Part shown: positions 7,680-14,473 of the stretch, piece by piece
Position numbering within the stretch: position 1 is the first letter of the stretch
How the letters are laid out: each line of letters begins with the position of its first letter
Assembly: GCA_025928545.1 (NCBI GenBank)
Contig: JAICJH010000009.1
Location: 1-64,000, forward strand
From: Bryobacteraceae bacterium
GTDB taxonomy: Bacteria; Acidobacteriota; Terriglobia; Bryobacterales; Bryobacteraceae
Reading direction: 5' to 3'
Length of the DNA: 64,000 bases
Translations under genes and position numbers: made by a program
Notes under the pieces: model-generated
What the model saw: only the letters and a program-made list of their open reading frames with translations
Database searches by the model: none
Told to the model about the DNA's origin: nothing

Positions 7680-8819
7680 TTAATAACCGACCGGTGCTAC
7701 ATCTCCCCATCCATCAACCACTGAACCGGGAGACACCATATTTCTCACCTTAACGAGGTGATTCCGAAAGCGATCATAACGACCAGTACGAAACTGTAAT
7801 TGGCCAGCGACAAGACCAGGGTGTACCCCTATGGTTCGCGCAAATCCGAGGATGTCACGCTCAGCAAAGAATGGCGACTTTAGTGCTATAAAGCGTTCGA
7901 TCTTCCCGCCTGGAACGCAAAAGTTAGATGCGGCTTCGTTAGCTTGACGTTCCTCTTCGGGGATGCCAGCTCCAACTCCGGCGCGTTCGCCCTCCAGTTC
8001 CGTATCGAGAATGGCCGCAGTGCGACCGTGCTGTCGCAGGACGTGTTCAATCTCATGTCGGAGGACGAACCAGAAGTTATCAATTCGGTCGAATCGAATC
8101 GCCATACCGATGACGGGAGATGTCTCGTTGATCCATAGGCACGCGCCATCGATCTTCGTCGTCGGGAGTGCCTCAACAATAACGAATCGAATACCAGCTT
8201 CGGTGAGAATTTTTGGGATTTTACGGACGCCTTCAGCCGACGCCAGCAACGGCTTTAGTTGCTCGATAGCCTCCTGACAATTTGATGCAGTATATTTCGC
8301 GACCAGCATGTCGGAGGCGATATCCCGAACGCGATACAGCCAGGCGAGTTGTCCCGGTGTCGTCGGCGTAGCAACTCGCGTCTTCTTGGCTGCATGTGGA
8401 AGGATCTCAATTTCATCCAGTGCGCTCACACCAAAAAACTTGACGAGCGCCTTCTCGATCTTGGCCGTGTCGCGGATATCATCAGCATCAAGCCACCCGC
8501 GCTTTATCATGTCGGTCACAGGCAAGTCTCCAAATAAGGCGGCGCGGCTTGCCCGTTTTGGATCTGGCTGTTCAACGATCCGGGCTTGGGACAGTTCATA
8601 GCGTTTTTGCAGATCCAGAAAACGTTCTGGCGCTATTCCGAAGACATCCCCTAACGCCAGTGACAGCCCCGCATCCAAGGGCTGCTTCCCAGCGATGATC
8701 TTGTTTAACGCCGATTCGCTGATCCGCAGCACAATGGCTAGAACGCGCTGCGTCCATCCGCGCGCATCCAACAGGTGTTGAATTAACTGCCCTGGGGTTC
8801 TATACTCAATCTCGTCCAT
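7680..8819 (-). CDS. XRE-family HTH / ImmA-IrrE metallopeptidase fusion
   Basis: A protein of about 379 residues. Residues 10-60 form a HigA-like helix-turn-helix (TPGQLIQHLLDARGWTQ, then LRISESALNKIIAGKQP, LDAGLSLALGDVFG). The C-terminal half holds a zinc-peptidase domain of the ImmA/IrrE type with the HEXXH motif in LRHEIEHVLRQHG, followed by EEERQANEAASNFCVP carrying the third-ligand glutamate. Such fusions act as regulators that cleave a partner repressor, or as HigA-like antitoxins. ATG 8819 is chosen; it lies 9 bp after a good -10 box, so the mRNA is nearly leaderless. A TTG at 8840 would lie upstream of the -10. Gene of the IS1 cargo, with lower GC than the flanks. Confidence 0.87.
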   Translation of the reverse strand: MDEIEYRTPGQLIQHLLDARGWTQRVLAIVLRISESALNKIIAGKQPLDAGLSLALGDVFGIAPERFLDLQKRYELSQARIVEQPDPKRASRAALFGDLPVTDMIKRGWLDADDIRDTAKIEKALVKFFGVSALDEIEILPHAAKKTRVATPTTPGQLAWLYRVRDIASDMLVAKYTASNCQEAIEQLKPLLASAEGVRKIPKILTEAGIRFVIVEALPTTKIDGACLWINETSPVIGMAIRFDRIDNFWFVLRHEIEHVLRQHGRTAAILDTELEGERAGVGAGIPEEERQANEAASNFCVPGGKIERFIALKSPFFAERDILGFARTIGVHPGLVAGQLQFRTGRYDRFRNHLVKVRNMVSPGSVVDGWGDVAPVGY

Positions 8820-8828
8820 CTGGAAACC

Positions 8829-8856
8829 ATTGTAACCCAAAGTAACAACAAGTCAA
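8829..8856 (-). promoter_or_regulatory. Promoter of the HTH-ImmA passenger operon
   Basis: Read on the minus strand: -35 TTGACT (8851-8856), 16-bp spacer, -10 TACAAT (8829-8834). Each hexamer matches 5 of 6 consensus bases. Transcription should start about 3 bases before the ATG at 8819, giving an almost leaderless message. Confidence 0.65.
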
Positions 8857-8894
8857 TTTCTAACTTTCTTTTTTGAGCAAACTGACTTTTATCC

Positions 8895-8923
8895 TTGACT
8901 GCGAGTGTCACATCGGTCAAAAT
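8895..8923 (+). promoter_or_regulatory. Possible promoter of the IS1 transposase gene
   Basis: -35 TTGACT (8895-8900), 17-bp spacer, -10-like CAAAAT (8918-8923, 4 of 6). It is back to back with the promoter of the HTH-ImmA operon, the two -35 boxes facing each other about 38 bp apart, so the HTH protein could repress both (inference). Confidence 0.4.
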
Positions 8924-8929
8924 GAACAT

Positions 8930-9805
8930 ATGAACCGCCTCAACATTGAATCCCGCGCCGCTGTTGTTCGGTGTCTCATTGAAGGCTGTTCGATCCGCTC
9001 CACGGTCCGCATGACTGGCGTCGCAAGAAACACCGTGGTCAAACTCCTGGTGGAACTCGGCGCGGTCTGCACGAAGTACTTGGACGACAACATGCGCAAC
9101 CTGCCGTGCCAGCGGATTCAGGTCGATGAGATCTGGCAGTTTGTTGGCGCGAAGGCGAAGAACGTAAAGCCTCATCACTTCGACGACGGCGGTTATGCCG
9201 GTGACGTTTGGACCTGGACCGCAATCGACGCCGATACCAAACTGGTGCCGTGCTTCATGCTCGGAGCACGGGACGCAAACGCAGCACGTGACTTCATGGA
9301 AGACCTTACCCCACGCCTCAAGAATCGCGTGCAACTCACCAGCGATGGCCTGAAGGTCTACATCAACGCGGTGCACAGCGCTTTCGGCAACGATATCGAC
9401 TATGCGCAGTTGGTGAAGGTCTACGGCATTGACCCGAACGGAGAGAAGCGTTACAGCCCTGGTATCTGCACGTCCTGCGAAGCGCACGCAATCACAGGGC
9501 GTCCTGATCCTGATCACATCAACACGTCGTATGTGGAACGCCAGAACCTTTCCATGCGCATGTCGATGCGTCGGTTCACGCGGTTGACAAATGCCTTTTC
9601 AAAGAAGGTCGAGAACCACGCGGCGGCGGTCGGGCTCTATTTCATGTGGTACAACTTCGGACGTGTTAACCAGACGGTGAAGACGACGCCCGCCGTCAAA
9701 GCTGGTATCGCAGATCATGTGTGGAGCGTGGACGAAGTGATCGGATTGCTTCACGCCGTCGAACCGAAGGCGACCCGCGCGGCCAAAAATTCGGTTTCAA
9801 ACTGA
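8930..9805 (+). CDS. IS1 family transposase
   Basis: A 291-residue transposase of the single-ORF IS1 type. The N-terminal zone reads MNRLNIESRAAVVRCLIEGCSIRSTVRMTGVARNTVVKLL, a helix-turn-helix. The catalytic residues are visible as QVDEIW (first D), LTSDGLKVY (second D) and TSYVERQNLSMRM (E), completing a DDE triad. ATG 8930 opens the recognised family N-terminus; no ribosome binding site is seen. The stop TGA lies inside the right inverted repeat at the same position as the stop of the leftmost passenger gene. The gene appears intact, so the element may be active. Confidence 0.93.
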   Translation: MNRLNIESRAAVVRCLIEGCSIRSTVRMTGVARNTVVKLLVELGAVCTKYLDDNMRNLPCQRIQVDEIWQFVGAKAKNVKPHHFDDGGYAGDVWTWTAIDADTKLVPCFMLGARDANAARDFMEDLTPRLKNRVQLTSDGLKVYINAVHSAFGNDIDYAQLVKVYGIDPNGEKRYSPGICTSCEAHAITGRPDPDHINTSYVERQNLSMRMSMRRFTRLTNAFSKKVENHAAAVGLYFMWYNFGRVNQTVKTTPAVKAGIADHVWSVDEVIGLLHAVEPKATRAAKNSVSN

Positions 9806-9814
9806 CCCACTACC
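9796..9814 (-). repeat. Right terminal inverted repeat of IS1-family element
   Basis: Reads GGTAGTGGGTCAGTTTGAA from 9814 inward; 18 of 19 bases match the left end. It contains the transposase stop codon. Confidence 0.88.
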
Positions 9815-9822
9815 CAGCACTA
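9815..9822. repeat. Target-site duplication, right copy
   Basis: CAGCACTA, identical to 6579-6586. Its last three bases are the (reverse-complement) TAG stop codon of obgE, so the insertion occurred just behind the gene without altering the protein. Confidence 0.88.
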
Positions 9823-10857
9823 CGATTCCGTATCTTCGCCATCCCCCGCGGATACAGCCGATTCAGCCGCTAAGACTCGTTCGGCCAGCGCGAACTTCAG
9901 CTCGTCGATCCCCTTACCCGTCGCGCTGGAAATCTCGAAGAACGGCAACTCTCGTTTCTTCGCCAGACGCTTCAGGGCAGCCACTTTTTTCGAATCCTGC
10001 GAGACATCCATCTTACTGGCGATGACAAGCATCGGCTTCTTCGCCATGTCCGGGCTGAACTTCTCCAGCTCTTTCATCAGCGTTTCGAAATCGTGTTTGG
10101 GGTCGCGGCCCGTCTCCGACATATCCACCAGATGGGCCAGCACCTTTGTTCTTTCGACATGTTTCAAAAACTGAATGCCGAGACCTTTGCCTTCGTGAGC
10201 GCCTTCGATCAGGCCGGGGATATCTGCAACGACGTAGCTGCGATCATGGGGCAACTGCACCACACCGAGATTCGGTTCGAGCGTCGTAAAGGGGTAATCC
10301 GCGATCTTCGGCTTAGCCGCCGAAATGCGCGAAATAAGGGTGGATTTGCCCGCGTTCGGATAGCCCACCAGACCCACATCCGCCAGCAGTTTCAATTCGA
10401 GGCGCAGCGTCTTGAATTCACCCGGTTTGCCGTCCTCATGTTCAGTAGGGGCCTGATGGGTGGAGGAGGTGAAACGCGCGTTTCCGCGACCGCCGCGTCC
10501 GGCTTTTGCCGCAAGCCATTTCTGGCCATCCTCAGTGAAGTCGAACAACTGCTCGCCCGTTTCGAAATCATAGACAACGGTACCGACAGGAACCTGGATC
10601 GTAATGCCTTCGCCCTCGTGCCCGGTACGATTGCTGCCTTCGCCGTGACGCCCGCGCTGCGCTGTGTATTCCGGGTTGTAACGGAAATGCAGCAGGGTAT
10701 TGCGGTGGACCGTGGCCACCATGAAGATATCGCCGCCACGCCCCCCATCCCCGCCACTGGGGCCGCCGCGCGGGACGTATTTTTCGCGCCGGAACGCGAG
10801 ACAGCCGTTGCCCCCGTCGCCCGCCTTCACTGTGATTTTTACTTCATCGACTAACAT
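9820..10857 (-). CDS. obgE: GTPase Obg
   Basis: A 345-residue essential GTPase of ribosome (50S) assembly and stress signalling. The glycine-rich Obg fold is at the N-terminus ([34 protein letters not shown]). The G domain follows with G1 GYPNAGKST, switch I ending in [13 protein letters not shown]3 [17 protein letters not shown] and a KMD-type G4 (VIASKMDV). The C-terminal extension is short and acidic. ATG start at 10857. It is the distal gene of rplU-rpmA-obgE, the standard gene order. Its stop codon sits inside the target duplication of the IS1 element, so any original terminator is now 3.2 kb away. Confidence 0.97.
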   Translation of the reverse strand: MLVDEVKITVKAGDGGNGCLAFRREKYVPRGGPSGGDGGRGGDIFMVATVHRNTLLHFRYNPEYTAQRGRHGEGSNRTGHEGEGITIQVPVGTVVYDFETGEQLFDFTEDGQKWLAAKAGRGGRGNARFTSSTHQAPTEHEDGKPGEFKTLRLELKLLADVGLVGYPNAGKSTLISRISAAKPKIADYPFTTLEPNLGVVQLPHDRSYVVADIPGLIEGAHEGKGLGIQFLKHVERTKVLAHLVDMSETGRDPKHDFETLMKELEKFSPDMAKKPMLVIASKMDVSQDSKKVAALKRLAKKRELPFFEISSATGKGIDELKFALAERVLAAESAVSAGDGEDTES

Positions 10858-10912
10858 AGATTTCTGCTTTCGGACAAACCGCGCCGGCTGTTGGTGTCCG
10901 TTGCGCGTACAT

Positions 10913-10953
10913 AAAAGAAAAAGCCGCCGGTCTGCGTGAGCAGATCAGCGGCT
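10913..10953 (-). terminator. Intrinsic terminator/attenuator between rpmA and obgE
   Basis: On the minus strand AGCCGC ... GCGGCT forms the outer stem, with an inner CTG/CAG pair, followed by TTTTTCTTTT. Stem 10922-10953, U-tract 10913-10922. It lies about 20 bp after the rpmA stop and upstream of obgE, so it probably limits read-through from the abundant ribosomal-protein message into obgE. Confidence 0.75.
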
Positions 10954-10973
10954 CTGTACTATTGGATTCGAAA

Positions 10974-11231
10974 CTATTCGGAAGCCACGATGCTGACGAA
11001 CTTGCCCATCCGCCCGCGGTCGCGAAACTCGACGACACCGGTCACGGTGGCGAACAACGTGTCGTCGGAGCCACGGCCAACGTTGACACCCGCCTTGAAG
11101 GGTGTCCCGCGCTGACGCACGATGATCGACCCGCCCGGAACCAACTGCCCGCCGAAACACTTCACACCCAGCCGCTGGGCGTTGGAATCGCGCCCGTTTT
11201 TGGAACTGCCTAAACCTTTTTTGTGTGCCAT
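10974..11231 (-). CDS. rpmA: 50S ribosomal protein bL27
   Basis: An 85-residue protein of the large ribosomal subunit near the peptidyl-transferase centre. It has the canonical N-terminus [23 protein letters not shown] and the [13 protein letters not shown] and [12 protein letters not shown] motifs. There is no cleavable N-terminal extension of the Firmicutes kind. It lies 29 bp downstream of rplU and is followed by a terminator-like hairpin before obgE. Confidence 0.97.
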   Translation of the reverse strand: MAHKKGLGSSKNGRDSNAQRLGVKCFGGQLVPGGSIIVRQRGTPFKAGVNVGRGSDDTLFATVTGVVEFRDRGRMGKFVSIVASE

Positions 11232-11260
11232 GAAAAATTCCTGTCACGCTGTCGCAGCGG

Positions 11261-11572
11261 TTAAGCTACGATGTCGCGAATGCGGACCTCCGTATAATCC
11301 TGACGGTGGCCCTGAGTGCGCTTGTACTGCTTCTTGCGCTTGAACTTGAACACCAGAATCTTGTCGCCTTTGTCGTGGCCGGAGACGGTCGCGTTGACGA
11401 CTGCCGTGCCTGCCGCTTCGCCGGTGACCAGTGCGCCGGAATCCGGAAACACGGCCAGAACTTTACCAAGCGCGATTTCGGCGCCGGGTTCCGCTTCTAA
11501 TTTGGGAACGCGGAGGATGTCACCCGGAGTGACGCGGAACTGCTTTCCGCCGGTTTCAATGATTGCATTCAT
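11261..11572 (-). CDS. rplU: 50S ribosomal protein bL21
   Basis: A 103-residue large-subunit protein. N-terminal [12 protein letters not shown] and the C-terminal [21 protein letters not shown] signature are both visible. First gene of the rplU-rpmA-obgE operon. A candidate promoter lies about 70 bp upstream on the minus strand, leaving a leader of roughly 60 nt. Confidence 0.97.
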   Translation of the reverse strand: MNAIIETGGKQFRVTPGDILRVPKLEAEPGAEIALGKVLAVFPDSGALVTGEAAGTAVVNATVSGHDKGDKILVFKFKRKKQYKRTQGHRQDYTEVRIRDIVA

Positions 11573-11642
11573 TTGGAGTCTCTTGAACCTCGTAGGACGC
11601 TCAGGCGCACACTTGTCACGCCGGGCACGAACCAGAAACTTT

Positions 11643-11672
11643 ATTGTAGTACAGCGGGTTGGCTGGGCACAA
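11643..11672 (-). promoter_or_regulatory. Candidate promoter of rplU-rpmA-obgE
   Basis: Minus strand: -10 TACAAT (11643-11648), 18-bp spacer, weak -35 TTGTGC (11667-11672). The predicted leader is about 60 nt. The 11573-11779 gap between rplU and the aldolase gene holds this promoter and, on the plus strand, a TATACT box. Confidence 0.45.
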
Positions 11673-11764
11673 TGCGAGGTTCGAAGGTCCGGCCGACCGC
11701 TTTACCCGAGCCAGACCAGAATAGCTCGAAAAAACCTGCCGGGTGCCATTCCGCACCCCTCCTA

Positions 11765-11770
11765 TATACT
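11765..11770 (+). promoter_or_regulatory. Possible -10 box of the aldolase-shell operon
   Basis: TATACT (5 of 6) lies 9 bp before ATG 11780. No good -35 is seen at 16-18 bp. If used, the transcript is nearly leaderless, as also suggested for arsR and the HTH-ImmA gene. Confidence 0.35.
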
Positions 11771-11779
11771 TGATTGAGC

Positions 11780-12808
11780 ATGGCTCCGATTGAAGGAATC
11801 TTCACCCCGACGCTCGTACCACTGGATGAGCGTGGAGAAATCCAGGAAGCGGAACTGCGGCGCTTCATCTCCTGGCTGATCGAAAAAGGTGTCCACGGGC
11901 TGTACCCGAACGGCTCAACTGGCGAATTCACTCGCTTCACTGTCGAGGAACGGCGACGGATCATGAAGATCGTCGTCGATGAAACCCGTGGGCGGGTTCC
12001 CATTCTGGCCGGTGCCGCCGAAGCTAATGTGAAGGAAACGCTGGCCGCCTGCGACGCCTATGCGGAAATGGGCTGCCGCGCCGTCGCCATCGTTTCGCCC
12101 ATCTACTACCGCCTCTCGCCGGATTCCACCTATGCCTATTTCGCCGAAATAGCCCGCAGGACCCCGATCGATCTGACTCTCTACAACATTCCGCTGTTTG
12201 CCACGCCGATCGACGTCCAGACGATTACCCGTCTCGCCCTGGATTTTCCCCGTGTTATCGGCATCAAGGATTCTTCCGGCGACGTAGCCCAAATGGTTCG
12301 CATGATCGCCGCGATTCGCCCGCGCCGCCCTGATTTTGTCTTCCTCACGGGCTGGGACTGCGTTCTGGTGCCGATGCTGCTGGCCGGCGCCAACGGAGGC
12401 ACGAACGCGTCCAGCAATGCTGTTCCCGAGGTCACGCGGCGCCTGTACGAACTTTGCCGCCAGGGAAAATGGGAGGAGGCCTCCGTCTGGCAGCAGCGCG
12501 TGCTGGAACTCTTCGATGCCATGCTCCAGGTTTTTGAATTCCCAGATGGCTTTCGGGCCGGGGCGGAAACCCGCGGGTTTAACTTTGGCCAGCCCCGCAT
12601 CCCCCAAACTGGCAATCAAAAAGAAGACAGGACGCGCCTGGCGAACATGGTGCGTTGCCTGATTGCGGATTTTGAGCTGATTGCAAAACCGGGCTCCTGC
12701 CCCGTCCGCTCTCCCATGCCGGTGCCGAAAAGCGATGAGTCGAATCTCGACGCGAAGGTTTTGGTGGACCGCATTATGGTTGAGCTTGGCAAGCGAGGCG
12801 TGATCTGA
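11780..12808 (+). CDS. Dihydrodipicolinate synthase / N-acetylneuraminate lyase family aldolase
   Basis: A protein of about 342 residues, longer than the usual 290-300 of the DapA/NanA family. It is a (beta/alpha)8 class I aldolase. Visible are NGSTGEF (residues 44-50, the 2-oxoacid-binding loop), the catalytic Tyr in LYNIPLF (Y135) and the Schiff-base Lys in VIGIKDSSGD (K163). The C-terminal 40 residues are an extension. The true substrate need not be dihydrodipicolinate; KDG, sialate or another 2-keto acid is possible. ATG 11780 is preferred over TTG 11774. Its stop overlaps the start of the microcompartment shell gene, which suggests a link with that protein. Confidence 0.9.
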   Translation: MAPIEGIFTPTLVPLDERGEIQEAELRRFISWLIEKGVHGLYPNGSTGEFTRFTVEERRRIMKIVVDETRGRVPILAGAAEANVKETLAACDAYAEMGCRAVAIVSPIYYRLSPDSTYAYFAEIARRTPIDLTLYNIPLFATPIDVQTITRLALDFPRVIGIKDSSGDVAQMVRMIAAIRPRRPDFVFLTGWDCVLVPMLLAGANGGTNASSNAVPEVTRRLYELCRQGKWEEASVWQQRVLELFDAMLQVFEFPDGFRAGAETRGFNFGQPRIPQTGNQKEDRTRLANMVRCLIADFELIAKPGSCPVRSPMPVPKSDESNLDAKVLVDRIMVELGKRGVI

Positions 12809-13413
12809 ACGAGGGTCTTGCACTGGTCGAGGCAGGCGGATGGTCTATCGGTATGGTGCTGCTTGATGCCATGGAGAAATGCTCCGGCGTTCGCCTCCTG
12901 CAGCTGGAATTAAACGACAATCCCGGCGTCTGCCTGAAACTTGCAGGGCCGCTGGCGAATCTTTCAGCCGCAATCGACATGGGCCGCACCGCCGCCGGCA
13001 GCATGGGCGTACCGATAGTTGCCGACCTGATACCCGCGCCTTCGCCGCTGTCTGCCGCCGCCTGGCAGGGTGTTCCCGATTTTAATCCGCTCATCGAGCA
13101 GCCAACCGTATTTGATCCGGAGAAAGCTATGACGCCGAACAAAGGATTTGCCCTGGGCTTGATTGAGACCCAGGGTTACACAGCCGTATTCGAAGCCATC
13201 GATGCAGCCCTGAAGACGGCTGCCGTGGAAGTAGTGGCCCGCGAGAAGCTTGGCGGAGGCTTCATCACCGTGGTTATCCGAGGCGATGTCGCCGCCGTCC
13301 GGGCTGCCATCGATGCGGGTAAAGCCAGGGTAGACGGCCTGGGAAAGCTCATCGCCGCCCATGTCATCCCCAATCCAAGCGACGGAGTTCTATCCCTGCT
13401 ACCCAAGCTGTAG
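12805..13413 (+). CDS. Tandem-domain bacterial microcompartment shell protein (BMC-T), CTG start
   Basis: A protein of about 202 residues with two BMC (Pfam 00936-type) domains: residues 1 to about 90, starting NEGLALVEAGGWSIGMVLLDAMEK, and about 112-195 with GFALGLIETQGYTAVFEAIDAALK and VVIRGDVAAVRAAIDAG. Each would form one layer of a trimeric pseudohexamer shell tile. In frame upstream of ATG 12853 there is no ATG, GTG or TTG back to the stop at 12781, yet the intervening codons encode the first BMC strand. CTG 12805 overlaps the aldolase stop (CTGA) and has GAGG at 12795-12798. I therefore place the start there. No other shell gene is nearby. Confidence 0.85.
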   Translation: MNEGLALVEAGGWSIGMVLLDAMEKCSGVRLLQLELNDNPGVCLKLAGPLANLSAAIDMGRTAAGSMGVPIVADLIPAPSPLSAAAWQGVPDFNPLIEQPTVFDPEKAMTPNKGFALGLIETQGYTAVFEAIDAALKTAAVEVVAREKLGGGFITVVIRGDVAAVRAAIDAGKARVDGLGKLIAAHVIPNPSDGVLSLLPKL

Positions 13414-14388
13414 TCAGTGTGTGGTCATGATCGATTCACGCGCGCTGCGCCCCAGCTGATTCCAGGCCAGGTCGTGATCTTCCTGTTCTTCTTCCTGCAA
13501 CTCCCGCGCGAGCCGCGCAGTTTCCATGTCGCCCGCCGCTTCCGCCGACGCCGAAAGCGACTCATACATCGCCATTTCGGCAGCGGCGGCCGAATAGGTA
13601 ATCATCAAATGCTGAGTGTTCTTTTCAGCCGGGGTGTGGGTTAACTGGGCGCTTACGGGGGTGAAGGCCAGGATGTGCGCCAGGATGGTCCGGGCAGTGG
13701 ATGGGGTGCCGCCCAGGGCGCGCAGGCGGGTCTCCAGCCTGACGTGCTGCGTCTTCGCCTTGCGAGACATTGTTGAAAGCAAAGACTGAACGTCGGGCTG
13801 ATCTCCCATTTTGCTGAAACTGGCCAGGGCATCTTCAAAATTTCGCTCGGCGGCTTCGGCATCTTCCAGATAGCGGATCAGGACCGCGTTGGGCTTTTCG
13901 TCGTTTTTAAGGATGACTTTTCTATAAGCGTCGGCTGCACAGGGGGCAATCATCTTCCACACTTTTTCCGCGGTCACCCTTTCTTCGGACTGAATGTCCG
14001 CCGCGAGCCTGGCCGATTCCATGTCGTTCAACGCTTCCGCCACCACCCTGAATGATTCGTACATCGCCACTTCGGCGTTCTCCACCGAGTACGCGATGAT
14101 CAGATCCTGCGTGGTTCGCTCCTCGTCGGCGTGCCCGATCTGCGCCGTTTTGGGGGCCATATTGAAGAGATGAGCCATGAACGATTTGATGCTCGAAGTA
14201 TCGCCGCCCAACTGATTCAGGCGAGCAACCAGGCGACGGCGCTGGCCAGACGTTTCATTCGCATGGATTGAAAACGCCGCCCTCGCATCCGGATATACAG
14301 CTTCCTCCGCAAAGCCTTTCAGCTGGGTTTCGAAGCTTTCTTCGGCGGCAATCATGTCCTGAAGATATCGTTGAATTAAATTCTCCAT
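13414..14388 (-). CDS. Tandem ferritin-like (DUF892/YciE-type) protein
   Basis: A 324-residue protein made of two related four-helix ferritin-like units, roughly 1-155 and 165-324. The repeats are visible in ENAEVAMYESFRVVAEAL against AAAEMAMYESLSASAEAA, and in MESARLAADIQSEER against METARLARELQEEEQ. Single-domain members of this class (YciE/YciF) are stress-induced possible di-iron proteins; Glu/His metal ligands can be seen in each unit. ATG 14388 is chosen for GAGG 6 bases upstream; the open frame extends further upstream without homology. Convergent with the shell-protein gene with no gap. Confidence 0.75.
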   Translation of the reverse strand: MENLIQRYLQDMIAAEESFETQLKGFAEEAVYPDARAAFSIHANETSGQRRRLVARLNQLGGDTSSIKSFMAHLFNMAPKTAQIGHADEERTTQDLIIAYSVENAEVAMYESFRVVAEALNDMESARLAADIQSEERVTAEKVWKMIAPCAADAYRKVILKNDEKPNAVLIRYLEDAEAAERNFEDALASFSKMGDQPDVQSLLSTMSRKAKTQHVRLETRLRALGGTPSTARTILAHILAFTPVSAQLTHTPAEKNTQHLMITYSAAAAEMAMYESLSASAEAAGDMETARLARELQEEEQEDHDLAWNQLGRSARESIMTTH

Positions 14389-14473
14389 AAGAAACCTCAT
14401 CGCACCAACAGCAACCGCCGAGCCAGGGTGATCCTGGTAACATCGCCGGAAAGGAACGCGACGTGCTCCCGCA

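Larger units (their letters stand above)
6587..9814. mobile_element. IS1-family insertion element with passenger genes
   Basis: A 3228-bp element bounded by 19-bp inverted repeats: GGTAATGGGTCAGTTTGAA at 6587-6605, and GGTAGTGGGTCAGTTTGAA read inward from 9814 to 9796. They match at 18 of 19 positions. Perfect 8-bp direct repeats (CAGCACTA) flank it. The terminal GGTnnTG is typical of IS1. The transposase gene at the right end belongs to the single-ORF IS1 type. Ordinary IS1 elements are under about 1.2 kb; here about 2.2 kb of other genes sits between the left repeat and the transposase (a 112-aa unknown, an 82-aa small protein, a 157-aa unknown and an HTH-ImmA protein). The element separates the GGDEF-EAL gene from obgE. 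The intact ends and identical duplications suggest a fairly recent insertion. Confidence 0.88.

Noticed and set aside
12781..12853. Programmed frameshift fusing the aldolase and the BMC shell protein
   Set aside because: No slippery sequence at the junction; a binding site and CTG overlap explain the arrangement better.
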